Part shown: piece by piece, positions 1-8,176 of the stretch | How the letters are laid out: every line of letters starts with the position of its first letter | Position numbering within the stretch: the first letter of the stretch is position 1 | NCBI GenBank assembly: GCA_964389675.1 | Contig: CAYMEV010000001.1 | Span: 266,655-330,654, forward strand | Source of the DNA: CAYMEV01 sp964389675 [NCBI: uncultured Candidatus Sumerlaeota bacterium] | Lineage (GTDB): Bacteria > CAYMEV01 | Length of the DNA: 64,000 nucleotides | Reading direction: 5' to 3' | Notes under the pieces: generated by a model | What the model saw: only the letters and a program-made list of their open reading frames with translations | The model's database searches: none | Told to the model about the DNA's origin: nothing | Position numbers and translations under genes: made by a program

Positions 1-191
1 AGTTCGAATCAGAGAAGAGGCTTGTAACAGGCAGAGGGATACTTCCTTCAAGATACCATCCGGAGATAATTGATTCACTGAAAAATTTCTTTGAAAAGAG
101 CTTTAATATTTTGCTCACTGAAAAAAGCCTGATAAAGGGGAAAAACGGAAATACCGAATATTTCTTCCTTCTTGAAAAGATAAAGGAGTAA
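1..191 (+). CDS. tlyA: TlyA-like rRNA 2'-O-methyltransferase, C-terminal end (5' part outside window)
   Basis: This is an open frame running in from the left edge and ending in TAA at 189-191, about 62 residues. The visible part contains FE..., then a region compatible with the last helix and strand of a Rossmann methyltransferase. It ends with the pattern LIKGKNGNTEYFF near the C-terminus. TlyA/hemolysin A family proteins (S4 domain plus FtsJ-like methyltransferase, modifying 16S and 23S rRNA) characteristically end in SPIKGPKGNxEYLL, and KPQFE precedes this segment in the family, which fits the first residues here. The SAM site and S4 domain lie outside the window, so the call rests on the tail alone. 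It converges with fxsA with 13 nt between the stop codons. Confidence 0.62.
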   Translation, partial: FESEKRLVTGRGILPSRYHPEIIDSLKNFFEKSFNILLTEKSLIKGKNGNTEYFFLLEKIKE

Positions 192-204
192 AGGGACCCT
201 CTGG

Positions 205-666
205 CTATTTTTCTTCATCTCCTGATATATCCGTAGCAGAGCCATCATATACACCATCCTCCTCCTCTGAAGAAAAGCTGAACGGACCTTTTACCACCCT
301 GCCGCTGACATAGCCGGAGAAGCTCTTTCTGATAAAACGGATATAGAAATTCCTTGTAGCCGGAATGATCATGGTAAAACCCGCAAGATCAGTAAGGATT
401 CCCGGGGTAAGAAGCATCAGCCCCCCGGCAAGGATCAGCAGGCCCCCTATCATATCATCAGCCGGGATCTTTCCCTTGTTCAGGCTTTCTTTGATCCTCG
501 AGGCTGTGGCAAACCCCTGCTGCCTTGCAAGGAAAGCCCCCAGAGCACCTGTAAGGACCACGATGAGTATCGTATATAAGGCACCTATGTTCCTGCCTAT
601 CTCTATGAGTATTGCAAGCTCAATCAGCGGTATTACCGAAAAAAGAAGAAACAGCCTGAAAAGCAT
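205..666 (-). CDS. fxsA: FxsA family cytoplasmic membrane protein
   Basis: The product has 153 residues. The N-terminal half is hydrophobic, with segments at about 4-22 and 26-45, then a short basic loop with ARQQG near residue 50. A further hydrophobic pair at about 73-100 contains the family's GGLLILAGGLMLLTPG stretch. This order, including the small loop and the LTPG turn, is typical of FxsA, a small inner-membrane protein known in E. coli for relieving F-plasmid exclusion of phage T7. Its general cellular role is not known. The C-terminus is an acidic, Ser-rich cytosolic tail. It lies 113 nt downstream of the SGNH gene on the same strand. The length matches the family. Confidence 0.85.
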   Translation of the reverse strand: MLFRLFLLFSVIPLIELAILIEIGRNIGALYTILIVVLTGALGAFLARQQGFATASRIKESLNKGKIPADDMIGGLLILAGGLMLLTPGILTDLAGFTMIIPATRNFYIRFIRKSFSGYVSGRVVKGPFSFSSEEEDGVYDGSATDISGDEEK

Positions 667-779
667 CCGGTTCTGGCTCCCTGTATTTTAATTACTATGA
701 TTATAACGATACAGGAGCGGAAATGTTTGAACTTTTAATATTTACCAGCCCTCCCCCTGAACCCGTATTACCCGCTTTT

Positions 780-1919
780 TTAGCTGTCTGAGCCACTGCC
801 TGGTTTTTCAGCCTTTTGGGCTGTGTTTTTCAGATGATCATACAGTATTTCTGATACAAATAGATGGCCATATTCATTATAGTGATGGTTGATCTCACTG
901 TTGAACTTCCTTTTATTTTCCATGTAGTCTTCTGCCATGTATCCTGTAAGGTCTATAAACTCGACATTATGCCTTTCACAGATGGATCCTGCCATTTCGT
1001 TCATCCAGGTTATCCTGCTTTCCGCGACGCTGGAGCTGTATATGGCCTCCCTCGGGCCGTCCATTATGAATATTACCCTTCTGTCACTGTTTTCCTGCGC
1101 TATCCTGCCGATTATATAGTCTGCGGCAATCATTACAGTTTCCTTTTCTTCCTCTGCTTTCCGGAAGAATATATTGCCTTCAAGATCATCCCTCCTGTCC
1201 TTCCTGTCCCTTATCAAAGACCTTAACCTCAGATTAGAGTAAAAATAGCGTATAACTGCGCTGTTCTCAGATATGAACCTGATAAATGGCCTGTACTGGT
1301 AATGCGAATAGTCAGGTTCCGGCATAATCTCACTTATATCTCTGTCATCTGTTATGGAGAGCTGCATATAATAGCTCTGTATGGGATTAAGCTCATATAC
1401 GCTCTCAACAAAATCATTATAGCAGATATTAAAGACCAGTATTTCAGGATCAAAGTGCTCTCTGACATACCTGCTTACATGAAGGTATTGCGAAAGCGGT
1501 GCCCCTCCCCTCCCGAATGCATAGACCTCGTATTCCGGCAGAAGCATCTCTCTTAGCAGGAAGGGGTATTTTCTGTCTGAATCGACCTCCAGCGCTTCAA
1601 TAAATGAATCGCCTATGACTGCAATAAGCTTCCTGCCTTCCTGAGGGTAATAATCGACAGGGTAATTCCACCCCATATTGTTTACCCTCCACTCTGTCCT
1701 GATCTCTGCAAATTTTCCAATGGTGCACATGCCGGCCTCCGGCTTCCGGCTTAAGCGGAATATCTTTTCCGTTTCGTCAAAATAGCCTCTTGGCGGATTG
1801 TTTGCAGGTATAATAAAGCGGAAAAACAGCTCAAGAAAGACAAAAACTGCTATAATAGTCGGAAGCGTGACAAACAAAAGCCCTTTTATCAGCCTTAAAG
1901 CCTTTCCTTTCATCCTCAT
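780..1919 (-). CDS. Membrane-anchored SGNH/GDSL-type hydrolase-fold protein
   Basis: The 379-residue protein has one N-terminal membrane segment at about 12-36. An extracytoplasmic domain follows with the block I motif IAVIGDSF at residues 99-106 (Ser105 as nucleophile). It also has a Gly-rich block II near 137-139, a YND motif at 167-169 (Asn of block III) and a C-terminal HYNEYGH at 346-352 that would supply the catalytic His. Such proteins act as esterases or O-acyl transferases on surface polysaccharides (AlgX/AlgJ and related families); the substrate here cannot be read. The neighbourhood of glycan genes is compatible with sugar O-acylation. It is divergent from the ABC importer operon, with about 200 nt between. 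ATG at 1919 is used; a second in-frame ATG lies two codons later. Confidence 0.72.
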   Translation of the reverse strand: MRMKGKALRLIKGLLFVTLPTIIAVFVFLELFFRFIIPANNPPRGYFDETEKIFRLSRKPEAGMCTIGKFAEIRTEWRVNNMGWNYPVDYYPQEGRKLIAVIGDSFIEALEVDSDRKYPFLLREMLLPEYEVYAFGRGGAPLSQYLHVSRYVREHFDPEILVFNICYNDFVESVYELNPIQSYYMQLSITDDRDISEIMPEPDYSHYQYRPFIRFISENSAVIRYFYSNLRLRSLIRDRKDRRDDLEGNIFFRKAEEEKETVMIAADYIIGRIAQENSDRRVIFIMDGPREAIYSSSVAESRITWMNEMAGSICERHNVEFIDLTGYMAEDYMENKRKFNSEINHHYNEYGHLFVSEILYDHLKNTAQKAEKPGSGSDS

Positions 1920-2043
1920 GCCGTTAATATCCCTTCCTTTTTTTAAGCTTTACCCGGTCAATGAAATATCAGGATCATTTCTATATATAACGGGGATATG
2001 CCCTTTACAAGAAAAAATAAATGAAAAAATAACCAGTTACCTG

Positions 2044-2071
2044 TTGACATGGATTTTCACCTGCATATAAT
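2044..2071 (+). promoter_or_regulatory. Consensus sigma70-type promoter of the ABC importer operon
   Basis: An exact TTGACA box at 2044-2049 and an exact TATAAT box at 2066-2071 are separated by 16 bp. Predicted transcription start is near 2078, giving a leader of about 40 nt before the ATG at 2120. An unregulated promoter this close to consensus would be very strong, so a repressor is likely; see the repeats immediately downstream. Confidence 0.72.
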
Positions 2072-2072
2072 G

Positions 2073-2100
2073 GTAACACTATTTGAAAATTCGTAACACT
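2073..2100 (+). promoter_or_regulatory. Tandem 8-bp repeats overlapping the transcription start (candidate operator)
   Basis: GTAACACT occurs exactly at 2073-2080 and again at 2093-2100. The 20-bp periodicity places both copies on one face of the helix over two turns. The pair sits directly after the -10 box and covers the predicted transcription start, where a repressor would block initiation. It does not look like a Fur box. The regulator is unknown. Confidence 0.45.
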
Positions 2101-2119
2101 AACGAGAGGGATATTCAGG

Positions 2120-3241
2120 ATGTTAAAGAAAAGAGTTTTCCTTTGCTGTTTTATGGTATTAACGGCATTGATCCCCTCCGGCTGCAAAAGCGATGAAAAG
2201 CCGGCGATGCCCGACAGTGCGGTATCAGTTAAGGACAGCCTGGGAAGGGAGCTTCAGATACCCGCTCAGGTATCTAATATAATATGCTCAGGCCCGGGGG
2301 CACTGCGGTATATTACCTATATGCAGTGCCAGGGGAATGTCATTGCGGTGGACGATATGGAAAGAGACCTGGCCAGGTTCGAAGCAAGGCCATATGCATA
2401 TGCAAATCCGGGCTATAAGGAGCTTCCGGTTTTCGGCGAATTCAGGGGTAATGACAACCCGGAGCTTATTGCAGCGCTGGACCCTCGCCCTGACCTGATC
2501 TTCAAGACCTTCAGCCAGATGGGGCATGATCCTTTAGAACTCCAGCAGAAGACCCAGGTCCCCGTATTTGTCCTCGAATATGGAGACCTTGGAGCAAACA
2601 GGCGGGATTTTTACCTTTCAATTGAGCAGATAGGCAGGATCATGAACAGGACAGAACGCGCAGAAAGCATAAAAAACTTTATAGATGATATGATCAGCGA
2701 CCTGGACTCAAGAACCAGGGGTATCACTGACCGCAGGACATGCTATATAGGAGGCATTGCCTACAGAGGGCCTCATGGCCTTCAGTCGACGGAACCAGGC
2801 TACCCTCCATTTGCTTTTATCAATACGCCAAATGCCTGCACAGGATCAAATGATAATGGCCCTGCCCACATGGATGTATCAAAGGAAAAGATCATAGAGT
2901 GGGACCCTGCAATTATTTTCATAGACCTTTCAACACTTCAGTCTGACCCCCGTGCAAATGCAATATATGAATTATCGCATGATGAAGCCTACAGATCTCT
3001 TCAGGCAGTAAAAAGCGGGTCTGTATACGGTGTTCTTCCATATAACTGGTATACACAGAATCATGGCTCTACACTGGCAAATGCCTGGTTTATCGGAAAG
3101 ATCCTCTACCCTGAGCAGTTTGAGGATATCGACCCGATAGAAAAAGCTGATGAGATTTATACATTCCTGGTCGGAGTACCAGTTTTTGAAAAGATGGATG
3201 ATGCATTCGGCAATATGGTCTATAAGAAGCTGGAGTTATAG
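2120..3241 (+). CDS. ABC transporter substrate-binding lipoprotein, iron-complex/cobalamin type
   Basis: The product has 373 residues, with an N-terminal signal peptide ending in a lipobox (PSGC, Cys22), so the mature protein should be lipid-anchored and face the periplasm. The body follows the two-lobed class III binding-protein fold (PF01497 type, as in BtuF, FhuD and FecB). It begins with DSLGRELQIP, which matches the family's D..GR...IP opening. It includes PELIAALDPRPDLIF for the N-lobe strand and helix, and ends in a C-lobe with ADEIYTFLVG. That C-terminal pattern is common in metal-chelate receptors of this class. It is the first gene of a three-gene importer; the permease starts 5 nt after its stop codon. 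Ligand could be ferric chelate, haem, cobalamin or molybdate. AGAGG precedes the ATG. Confidence 0.85.
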   Translation: MLKKRVFLCCFMVLTALIPSGCKSDEKPAMPDSAVSVKDSLGRELQIPAQVSNIICSGPGALRYITYMQCQGNVIAVDDMERDLARFEARPYAYANPGYKELPVFGEFRGNDNPELIAALDPRPDLIFKTFSQMGHDPLELQQKTQVPVFVLEYGDLGANRRDFYLSIEQIGRIMNRTERAESIKNFIDDMISDLDSRTRGITDRRTCYIGGIAYRGPHGLQSTEPGYPPFAFINTPNACTGSNDNGPAHMDVSKEKIIEWDPAIIFIDLSTLQSDPRANAIYELSHDEAYRSLQAVKSGSVYGVLPYNWYTQNHGSTLANAWFIGKILYPEQFEDIDPIEKADEIYTFLVGVPVFEKMDDAFGNMVYKKLEL

Positions 3242-3246
3242 AATAA

Positions 3247-4314
3247 ATGCACCTGGACAGGGCTGAATTCCCAAAGGAATATTCTTCATATATAAAGAAA
3301 AAGGTCATATTTCTCATTATATGCCTCTTTTTGCTGATGCTTCTCTTTATCCTGTCTGCATGCTTTGGTTCTGTATTCATACCGGTAAAGGATGTCATCA
3401 GCTCTCTGTTTAATCTGAATGCATCTGACAAATGGAACATCATAATTTTTAATATAAGGCTTCCCCGGGTGCTTACCGCAATAATAGCCGGCATAGGCCT
3501 TTCTGCAAGCGGTGCTGCCATGCAGTCCCTGCTTCGCAATCCGCTTGGTTCTCCGTTCACACTCGGCATCTCACAGGCTGCAGCATTCGGGGCTGCCCTG
3601 GCGGTGATGGCTCTCGGGGCAGGAACAATGCAGTCCACTCAGGCTTCTGCTATTACCATCACTAATTACTATCTTACGACCATATCAGCTTTTGCCTTCT
3701 GCCTGATAACAACAGCAGCCCTGATAGAGATATCAAAGCTGAAAAGGTCATCACCCATGGCCATGATCCTTACAGGCGTCGCACTTGGTTCACTGTTCCA
3801 GGCCGGCACCATGTTCCTTCAGTTCTTTGCGGATGATGTACAGCTTGCCGCCATGGTCTTCTGGACATTCGGGGATGCAGGGAGGACGAGCTGGCATGAA
3901 TTAATGATCATTACCGTTACCGTAGGCATTGCTGTCCTGTTCTTTTTCTCCCAGGCCTGGAAATATAATGCCATTGATGCGGGGGATGATACAGCAAGGA
4001 GCCTCGGCGTTTCGGTTGAGAAAGTGCGGACAGCAGGTATGGTCATTGCGTCCCTGGCAACAGCGGTTATAATTGCTTTTGTCGGGATAATTGGCTTCAT
4101 AGGGCTTGTGTCCCCTCATATAGTCAGGAGGATTATCGGGGATGACCACCGGTTCCTGATACCCGGATCCTGCCTTGCAGGTGGTATCATCCTTCTTTCT
4201 GCAGATACGCTTGCAAGGGTAATACTGATACCTCATGTCTTTCCTGTGGCGATCCTTACCTCTTTCCTTGGTGTTCCTGTCTTTATCTATCTCATCATTA
4301 AGGGGCACAGATGA
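3247..4314 (+). CDS. FecCD/BtuC-family ABC transporter permease
   Basis: The 355-residue integral membrane protein has about ten hydrophobic segments, as expected for the BtuC/FecCD family. Diagnostic stretches are LPRVLTAIIAGIGLS followed by GAAMQSLLRNPL near residues 75-103. GFIGLVSPHIVRR near 285-297 is the cytoplasmic coupling helix that contacts the ATPase. Length agrees with single-subunit permeases of the family, which work as homodimers. It sits between the binding protein (5 nt gap) and the ATPase (4 nt overlap), so translation is probably coupled. Substrate is not readable from the permease. Confidence 0.9.
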   Translation: MHLDRAEFPKEYSSYIKKKVIFLIICLFLLMLLFILSACFGSVFIPVKDVISSLFNLNASDKWNIIIFNIRLPRVLTAIIAGIGLSASGAAMQSLLRNPLGSPFTLGISQAAAFGAALAVMALGAGTMQSTQASAITITNYYLTTISAFAFCLITTAALIEISKLKRSSPMAMILTGVALGSLFQAGTMFLQFFADDVQLAAMVFWTFGDAGRTSWHELMIITVTVGIAVLFFFSQAWKYNAIDAGDDTARSLGVSVEKVRTAGMVIASLATAVIIAFVGIIGFIGLVSPHIVRRIIGDDHRFLIPGSCLAGGIILLSADTLARVILIPHVFPVAILTSFLGVPVFIYLIIKGHR

Positions 4315-5072
4315 TGAAAATAGATATAAAAGGCCTCTCATTCACCTATAAGCACAATGAAGTATTAAAGGACATATCCTTCTGTATTGATGAACATGAG
4401 ATAGTTGCCGTACTTGGCCCTAACGGGGCTGGAAAATCCACGCTTCTTAAATGTATGAACAGGGTTCTTAAATTCAAAAAAGGCACTGTAATGATCGGTG
4501 AGGATGACATAAACAGCCTCTCACGCCTTGAGATCGCAAGGAAAATAGGCTATGTTGCACAAAACAACGAGGCAGCCCGTATCACAGTCTTTGATGCTGT
4601 CCTTCTCGGGCGGACCCCTCACATTAACTACAGGGCAGGCAATAAGGACATACTGATCACTGCTGCAATTATTGACAGGCTCAGGATGAAGCCGCTTTCC
4701 CTCCGCTTTATGGATGAACTCAGCGGAGGCGAGCTTCAGAAGGTCTGCATTGCAAGGGCCCTGGTGCAGGAACCTGAGGTTCTTCTTCTTGATGAGCCAA
4801 TATCAAGCCTTGATCTGAAAAACCAGATAGAAATACTCAGGCTGCTCCGCAGTGTAGTAGATGGCCACAATGTCTCAGCTGTCGTGAGCCTTCATGATAT
4901 TAACATGGCAATACACTATGCTGACCGGATAATTTTCATCAAGGATAAAAAGATACACGCAATATGCAGAAGGCAGGAAATAACCCGCAACCTGGTAAAG
5001 GAGGTCTACGGCATTGAGATAAGCCTCCATTATATGGACGATATCCCGATAGTCATACCGGCTAAATACTGA
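4311..5072 (+). CDS. ABC transporter ATPase, iron-complex/cobalamin type
   Basis: The product has 253 residues. Walker A GPNGAGKST is at 36-44, the Q-loop Gln at 84, the signature LSGGE at 137-141, Walker B VLLLDE at 157-162 and a SLHD switch His follows near 195. This is the FepC/BtuD class, which powers import through a BtuC-type permease dimer. The start codon overlaps the permease stop by 4 nt. All catalytic motifs are intact, so the operon looks functional. A short inverted repeat follows the stop codon and may end the transcript. Confidence 0.92.
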   Translation: MMKIDIKGLSFTYKHNEVLKDISFCIDEHEIVAVLGPNGAGKSTLLKCMNRVLKFKKGTVMIGEDDINSLSRLEIARKIGYVAQNNEAARITVFDAVLLGRTPHINYRAGNKDILITAAIIDRLRMKPLSLRFMDELSGGELQKVCIARALVQEPEVLLLDEPISSLDLKNQIEILRLLRSVVDGHNVSAVVSLHDINMAIHYADRIIFIKDKKIHAICRRQEITRNLVKEVYGIEISLHYMDDIPIVIPAKY

Positions 5073-5074
5073 AA

Positions 5075-5099
5075 TCCTGGATCTCTGTATTATCCAGGA
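5075..5099 (+). terminator. Inverted repeat after the importer operon, weak terminator candidate
   Basis: Arms TCCTGGAT (5075-5082) and ATCCAGGA (5092-5099) are exact complements around a 9-nt loop, beginning 3 nt after the ATPase stop codon. The following sequence is T-rich but has no clean T-run, so intrinsic termination would be weak. From here to 5261 no gene was seen. Confidence 0.4.
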
Positions 5100-5261
5100 A
5101 TATTTGTTCTCCCTATTTCCCGTCCGCTTCCAGGAATATAAGATCCCTGATCCTGACCCTAATATTTTTGCTATTTTTCATGAATTTATGCCTTCTGGCC
5201 TGTTTTGTCCCCGGTTCGATTATATTGCCGGAAGAAAACCGGGCTTAGATCTGCAGAAAGA

Positions 5262-5919
5262 TTACCCCGCGCACAGAGAATTGTCCTTTTCATTCTGGAT
5301 TTCAATGCACATTCTGCATATATCATCTTCTTTAATAATAAATGGTTTTAGTAGCTGAATATTTGATAACCATTCAAGGGGAAATGATTTAAGCCTCTGT
5401 ATAAGGACGCTTTTATCTATATTTGCTTTTTTTTTGGCTATTTTGAGGATCTCTCCCCAGTTATAGGGTTGATTTCGGGAAACTGCAAAAATGTCAAAGA
5501 TATCTTTTTCTTCATCCCTGTTGATAACTGCACTGATCTTATTTGTGAAAATATTAATAATATTATCTACCTTAAAGCCTTTAATGATACTGCTTTTCCC
5601 ATACCTGTAGACATGATCATTCACAAAATCAAGCTGAAAATTATTATAAACCATAATCCTCTGGAAATCCCGGTTCTGGATTACTCTTTCATATTTTATT
5701 CCCAGGCTTTCAAATTTACTCATGATCTCTCTAATATCTTCACTGAATATATTCTCGGTACTGCAAAAAAAAAACCAGATCATCAGAATACCTCAGCTTA
5801 AAATAGAACCTGTGCAGAGCAGTACCGCCTGTCAGGTAAAATCCATTATCAAGGCTGAATACTATTTTCAGTATTTTATCCTGCAGTGAGTAGATATAAT
5901 TATAATCTATTTTTTCCAT
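5262..5919 (-). pseudogene. AbiEii/AbiGii-type nucleotidyltransferase, frameshifted in a 10-base homopolymer
   Basis: Reading from ATG at 5917-5919 gives the AbiEii N-terminus, with FYLTGGTALHRFY (the GGTAL nucleotide-binding motif) followed by YSDDL. The frame then enters a run of ten T (+ strand A at 5765-5774) and stops soon after. The remaining 165 or so residues continue in another frame from ENIFSEDIREIM to the stop at 5262. Nine T instead of ten would join the halves into a protein of about 218 residues. The family motif S-x-D-[IL]-D-F-F would then read DDLVFF, so the second catalytic Asp is Val even when the frame is restored. In the family this enzyme is the toxin-like NTase of type IV toxin-antitoxin or phage-defence modules. 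The gene is either decayed, phase-variable at the homopolymer, or affected by a sequence error. Confidence 0.75.
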
Positions 5920-6221
5920 TCAAGGCCTGAAATATAATTATTTTCTCCAAACAGGATATTCCTCAGTATCTTTATCTGCCTGTTGATATATCTTTTATTA
6001 TAAGAGGCTGAGAATGAGTCAAAAAGCTCCTTAAGCTCTTCTTTATCAAATATTGAGAGGCTCTTTAACCTGTCTCTGGAGTTATACATAATTCTGGAAA
6101 ACAGCTTCTTCTTCATTCTGAAATTATGAGATTCTATAATACTTTTGATATCATCTGATGAAATATTATAATCCCAGTAGCAATCCTTTATTATCTCATC
6201 AATAATACTTTCAGTATTCAT
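5907..6221 (-). CDS. Small partner protein encoded upstream of the AbiEii-type gene
   Basis: The 104-residue protein is largely helical and charged, with no membrane segment. It opens with ...IIDEIIKDCYWDYN and ends ...GENNYISGLEWKK. Small proteins of this size and look, with the CYWDYN motif, are repeatedly found directly before AbiEii-type nucleotidyltransferases, and this one overlaps the start of the NTase by 13 nt. It probably acts as the antitoxin-side or accessory subunit, although no wing-helix of classical AbiEi is evident. That function is inference. The gene itself is intact although its partner is broken. Confidence 0.62.
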   Translation of the reverse strand: MNTESIIDEIIKDCYWDYNISSDDIKSIIESHNFRMKKKLFSRIMYNSRDRLKSLSIFDKEELKELFDSFSASYNKRYINRQIKILRNILFGENNYISGLEWKK

Positions 6222-6280
6222 AGGACAATTTTAGGAGGTTTTATAAAGCAAATCAATAAAAACTAAAAGAAAATGGGAAA

Positions 6281-6308
6281 AAATAAGCCCGTATATACGG
6301 GCTTATTT
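6281..6308 (-). terminator. Terminator of the TldD/TldE-like operon
   Basis: A perfect 28-nt palindrome with AAGCCCGTATA and TATACGGGCTT as core arms lies 18 nt beyond the stop of the TldE-like gene. Read on the minus strand, the stem is followed by a T-rich run (TTATTTTTTCCC), giving a convincing intrinsic terminator. It also separates this operon from the AbiE-like genes on the same strand. Confidence 0.75.
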
Positions 6309-6325
6309 AATTTATATGGTTTTTT

Positions 6326-8176
6326 CTACTGCTTTTTCAAAGGGCTCGGTATGACAGGGGGCTTTGTAGTGACAGGCCTTTTTTCCTTTTTCAGCTCAAG
6401 GCTTTCAAATAAAATCGCGTCAGGAACTATGAAAGATGAAGGTATCCCGCTTAAAGGCCATCCTGTCGGCCCGAAATAGAGCATCATCCGCCCGAAGCCC
6501 CTGCTTGAGGCTGTATCCACAATTATTGTATTATAGGCTGTCATTTCATCAGACCATCCAATAATATCCCTGAAGGCCCTGGCTGAGATTGAACTCATAT
6601 CCGCTGACCTGACAAGCTCTTCCCTTCCATCCTCCGCATATACCTTGTAAACATAGACAGGCTTTATGGAGGGCTGTGACATTGCTGAAGGCCCCTGAGA
6701 CATCATATAGATCAAGGAAAGCGGGTCGGACTCCATATTGACATTTGCCGTGGGAGACTGGACTTTTCTTATTATTATGCCGTATTCAAGCCCTTCATCC
6801 CTGGCAGTTTCCAAAAGCAGTTCCTTCAGCTCCTTTCTGCTCAGGCCTTTTTCATCAGCCTCCATTCTTATTACTCCAGGCCCTATCTGGTTTTCCATCC
6901 TGTTTCCGGACAGGGACAGCCTGTTGTGGCCATTGCTTTCTCTGATTTTTGCAGTCGGTGTCCTGCCGTTGAGAAGTGTCTTCAGGATGCCATTTTCCAC
7001 CAGTATGAGCTCTTCCGGAGGTTCAACCCCCTCGGCATCGACCTGGAAGCTTCCTGTCAGCACTGTGTCCTTAAAGCTTTTCAGCCCCGGGACTGCCTTT
7101 ATTGTGAATTCTTTTGGAAGAAGCCTTTTTTCCAGCATGTCCTCGAAGTTATCCCCTAAAATAGAGCCTACATAGGAAGCTATCCTGCTGTCGCTGTAAA
7201 TCGGGTCTCTCATTGCATTCATGCCTGAATTGCTTGAAAAAAGGCTCTGGGCTATTGACTCTCCCACTGCATCCCCTTCAAAAAGCACAGGCCCCATATA
7301 TGAGTCATCAAAGGGCTCTGCTTCTCTAAGGAGAATAGTCCTTTCCGCAAGAAGCCTGATTTCTTTCCTGATAATTTCAGGGGCTGGCAGGTCTTCCGGG
7401 GTATTGCCGAAATATGTAAGGTAATCAAAAACAGGCTCGCCGTCGTCTGCCTGAGTATATGCATCAGCATACAGGGCTGCAAAATTAAAAGGAACCTTTG
7501 TACAGGTCCCTTCTGAATCTGAAAAATAAACATCAGCGCTGTAAAAATAGACTGATACCCCTGAGCTGAAAATATCAGGATATTCCATAAAGAGCGCGGA
7601 TACGTCCCGTGCAATGGTTTCCCACTCCTGTCTGTTATATTCTAACCTGCTGGAAGGCATTATAACAGTGCTTTTTGCTTTTTTTGCAAAGTCGGGCAGG
7701 TTTGCTGTATCTTCAGGCAGATTCTGCTGGCCTATTGCAGATATTTTGCTTTCATAAAGCTCCGCAGCCTGCTTGTATGCCCTGTCCGTGCTTAACCATA
7801 GCGCTCTTCTTATGCCGAAATAATTCTCATCCACAGGAAGGCTGTAACTGCTTGTCCCGCTCTTTCCGCTCATGTCGAAGAAGTTCTCATTGCTCCTCTC
7901 ATAGCTCCCGGTCATGACCCTTGTACTAAGGTACTTGTTCGGCTTTTCTGTCACTGAGATCAGTGAGCCTAAGGATGCCCTTATGACAAGATAGTCTCCA
8001 TCCAGAATGGTATAGCTTATAAAAAAGGGCTTCTGAAGGTTTTCGATCTCCAGCTTTTCAATGCTTCTTTTCATCTCTTCCTTCATGGTATTGAAAAACA
8101 GCTCTTCATTGCCGAAGCTGATGAATGAAAATACTGCGATCAGCAATAAAGCAGTAAATATTGTCTTATTCTTCAT
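6326..8176 (-). CDS. Exported TldE/PmbA-like protein lacking the metal motif
   Basis: The product has 616 residues, with a Sec-type signal peptide (about 1-22). The rest follows the TldD/PmbA fold, including the stretch ELILVENGILKTLLNGR near the middle of the C-terminal domain and the SNGH element that has an exact counterpart in its neighbour. At the place where the neighbour has HEIFGH, this protein reads AQSLFS (309-314), and the neighbour's zinc-binding Cys near the C-terminus is also missing. It is therefore the non-catalytic TldE-type subunit. TldD and TldE of E. coli form a heterodimeric metalloprotease acting on unfolded peptides and RiPP leaders in the cytoplasm. Here both partners carry signal peptides. 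The start overlaps the TldD-like gene by 11 nt, so translation is probably coupled. Confidence 0.82.
   Translation of the reverse strand: MKNKTIFTALLLIAVFSFISFGNEELFFNTMKEEMKRSIEKLEIENLQKPFFISYTILDGDYLVIRASLGSLISVTEKPNKYLSTRVMTGSYERSNENFFDMSGKSGTSSYSLPVDENYFGIRRALWLSTDRAYKQAAELYESKISAIGQQNLPEDTANLPDFAKKAKSTVIMPSSRLEYNRQEWETIARDVSALFMEYPDIFSSGVSVYFYSADVYFSDSEGTCTKVPFNFAALYADAYTQADDGEPVFDYLTYFGNTPEDLPAPEIIRKEIRLLAERTILLREAEPFDDSYMGPVLFEGDAVGESIAQSLFSSNSGMNAMRDPIYSDSRIASYVGSILGDNFEDMLEKRLLPKEFTIKAVPGLKSFKDTVLTGSFQVDAEGVEPPEELILVENGILKTLLNGRTPTAKIRESNGHNRLSLSGNRMENQIGPGVIRMEADEKGLSRKELKELLLETARDEGLEYGIIIRKVQSPTANVNMESDPLSLIYMMSQGPSAMSQPSIKPVYVYKVYAEDGREELVRSADMSSISARAFRDIIGWSDEMTAYNTIIVDTASSRGFGRMMLYFGPTGWPLSGIPSSFIVPDAILFESLELKKEKRPVTTKPPVIPSPLKKQ

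Noticed and set aside
1-20. AGTTCGAATC at the left edge looks like a tRNA T-loop.
   Set aside because: The sequence lies in frame in the TlyA-like coding tail and the following bases do not form an acceptor stem or CCA end.
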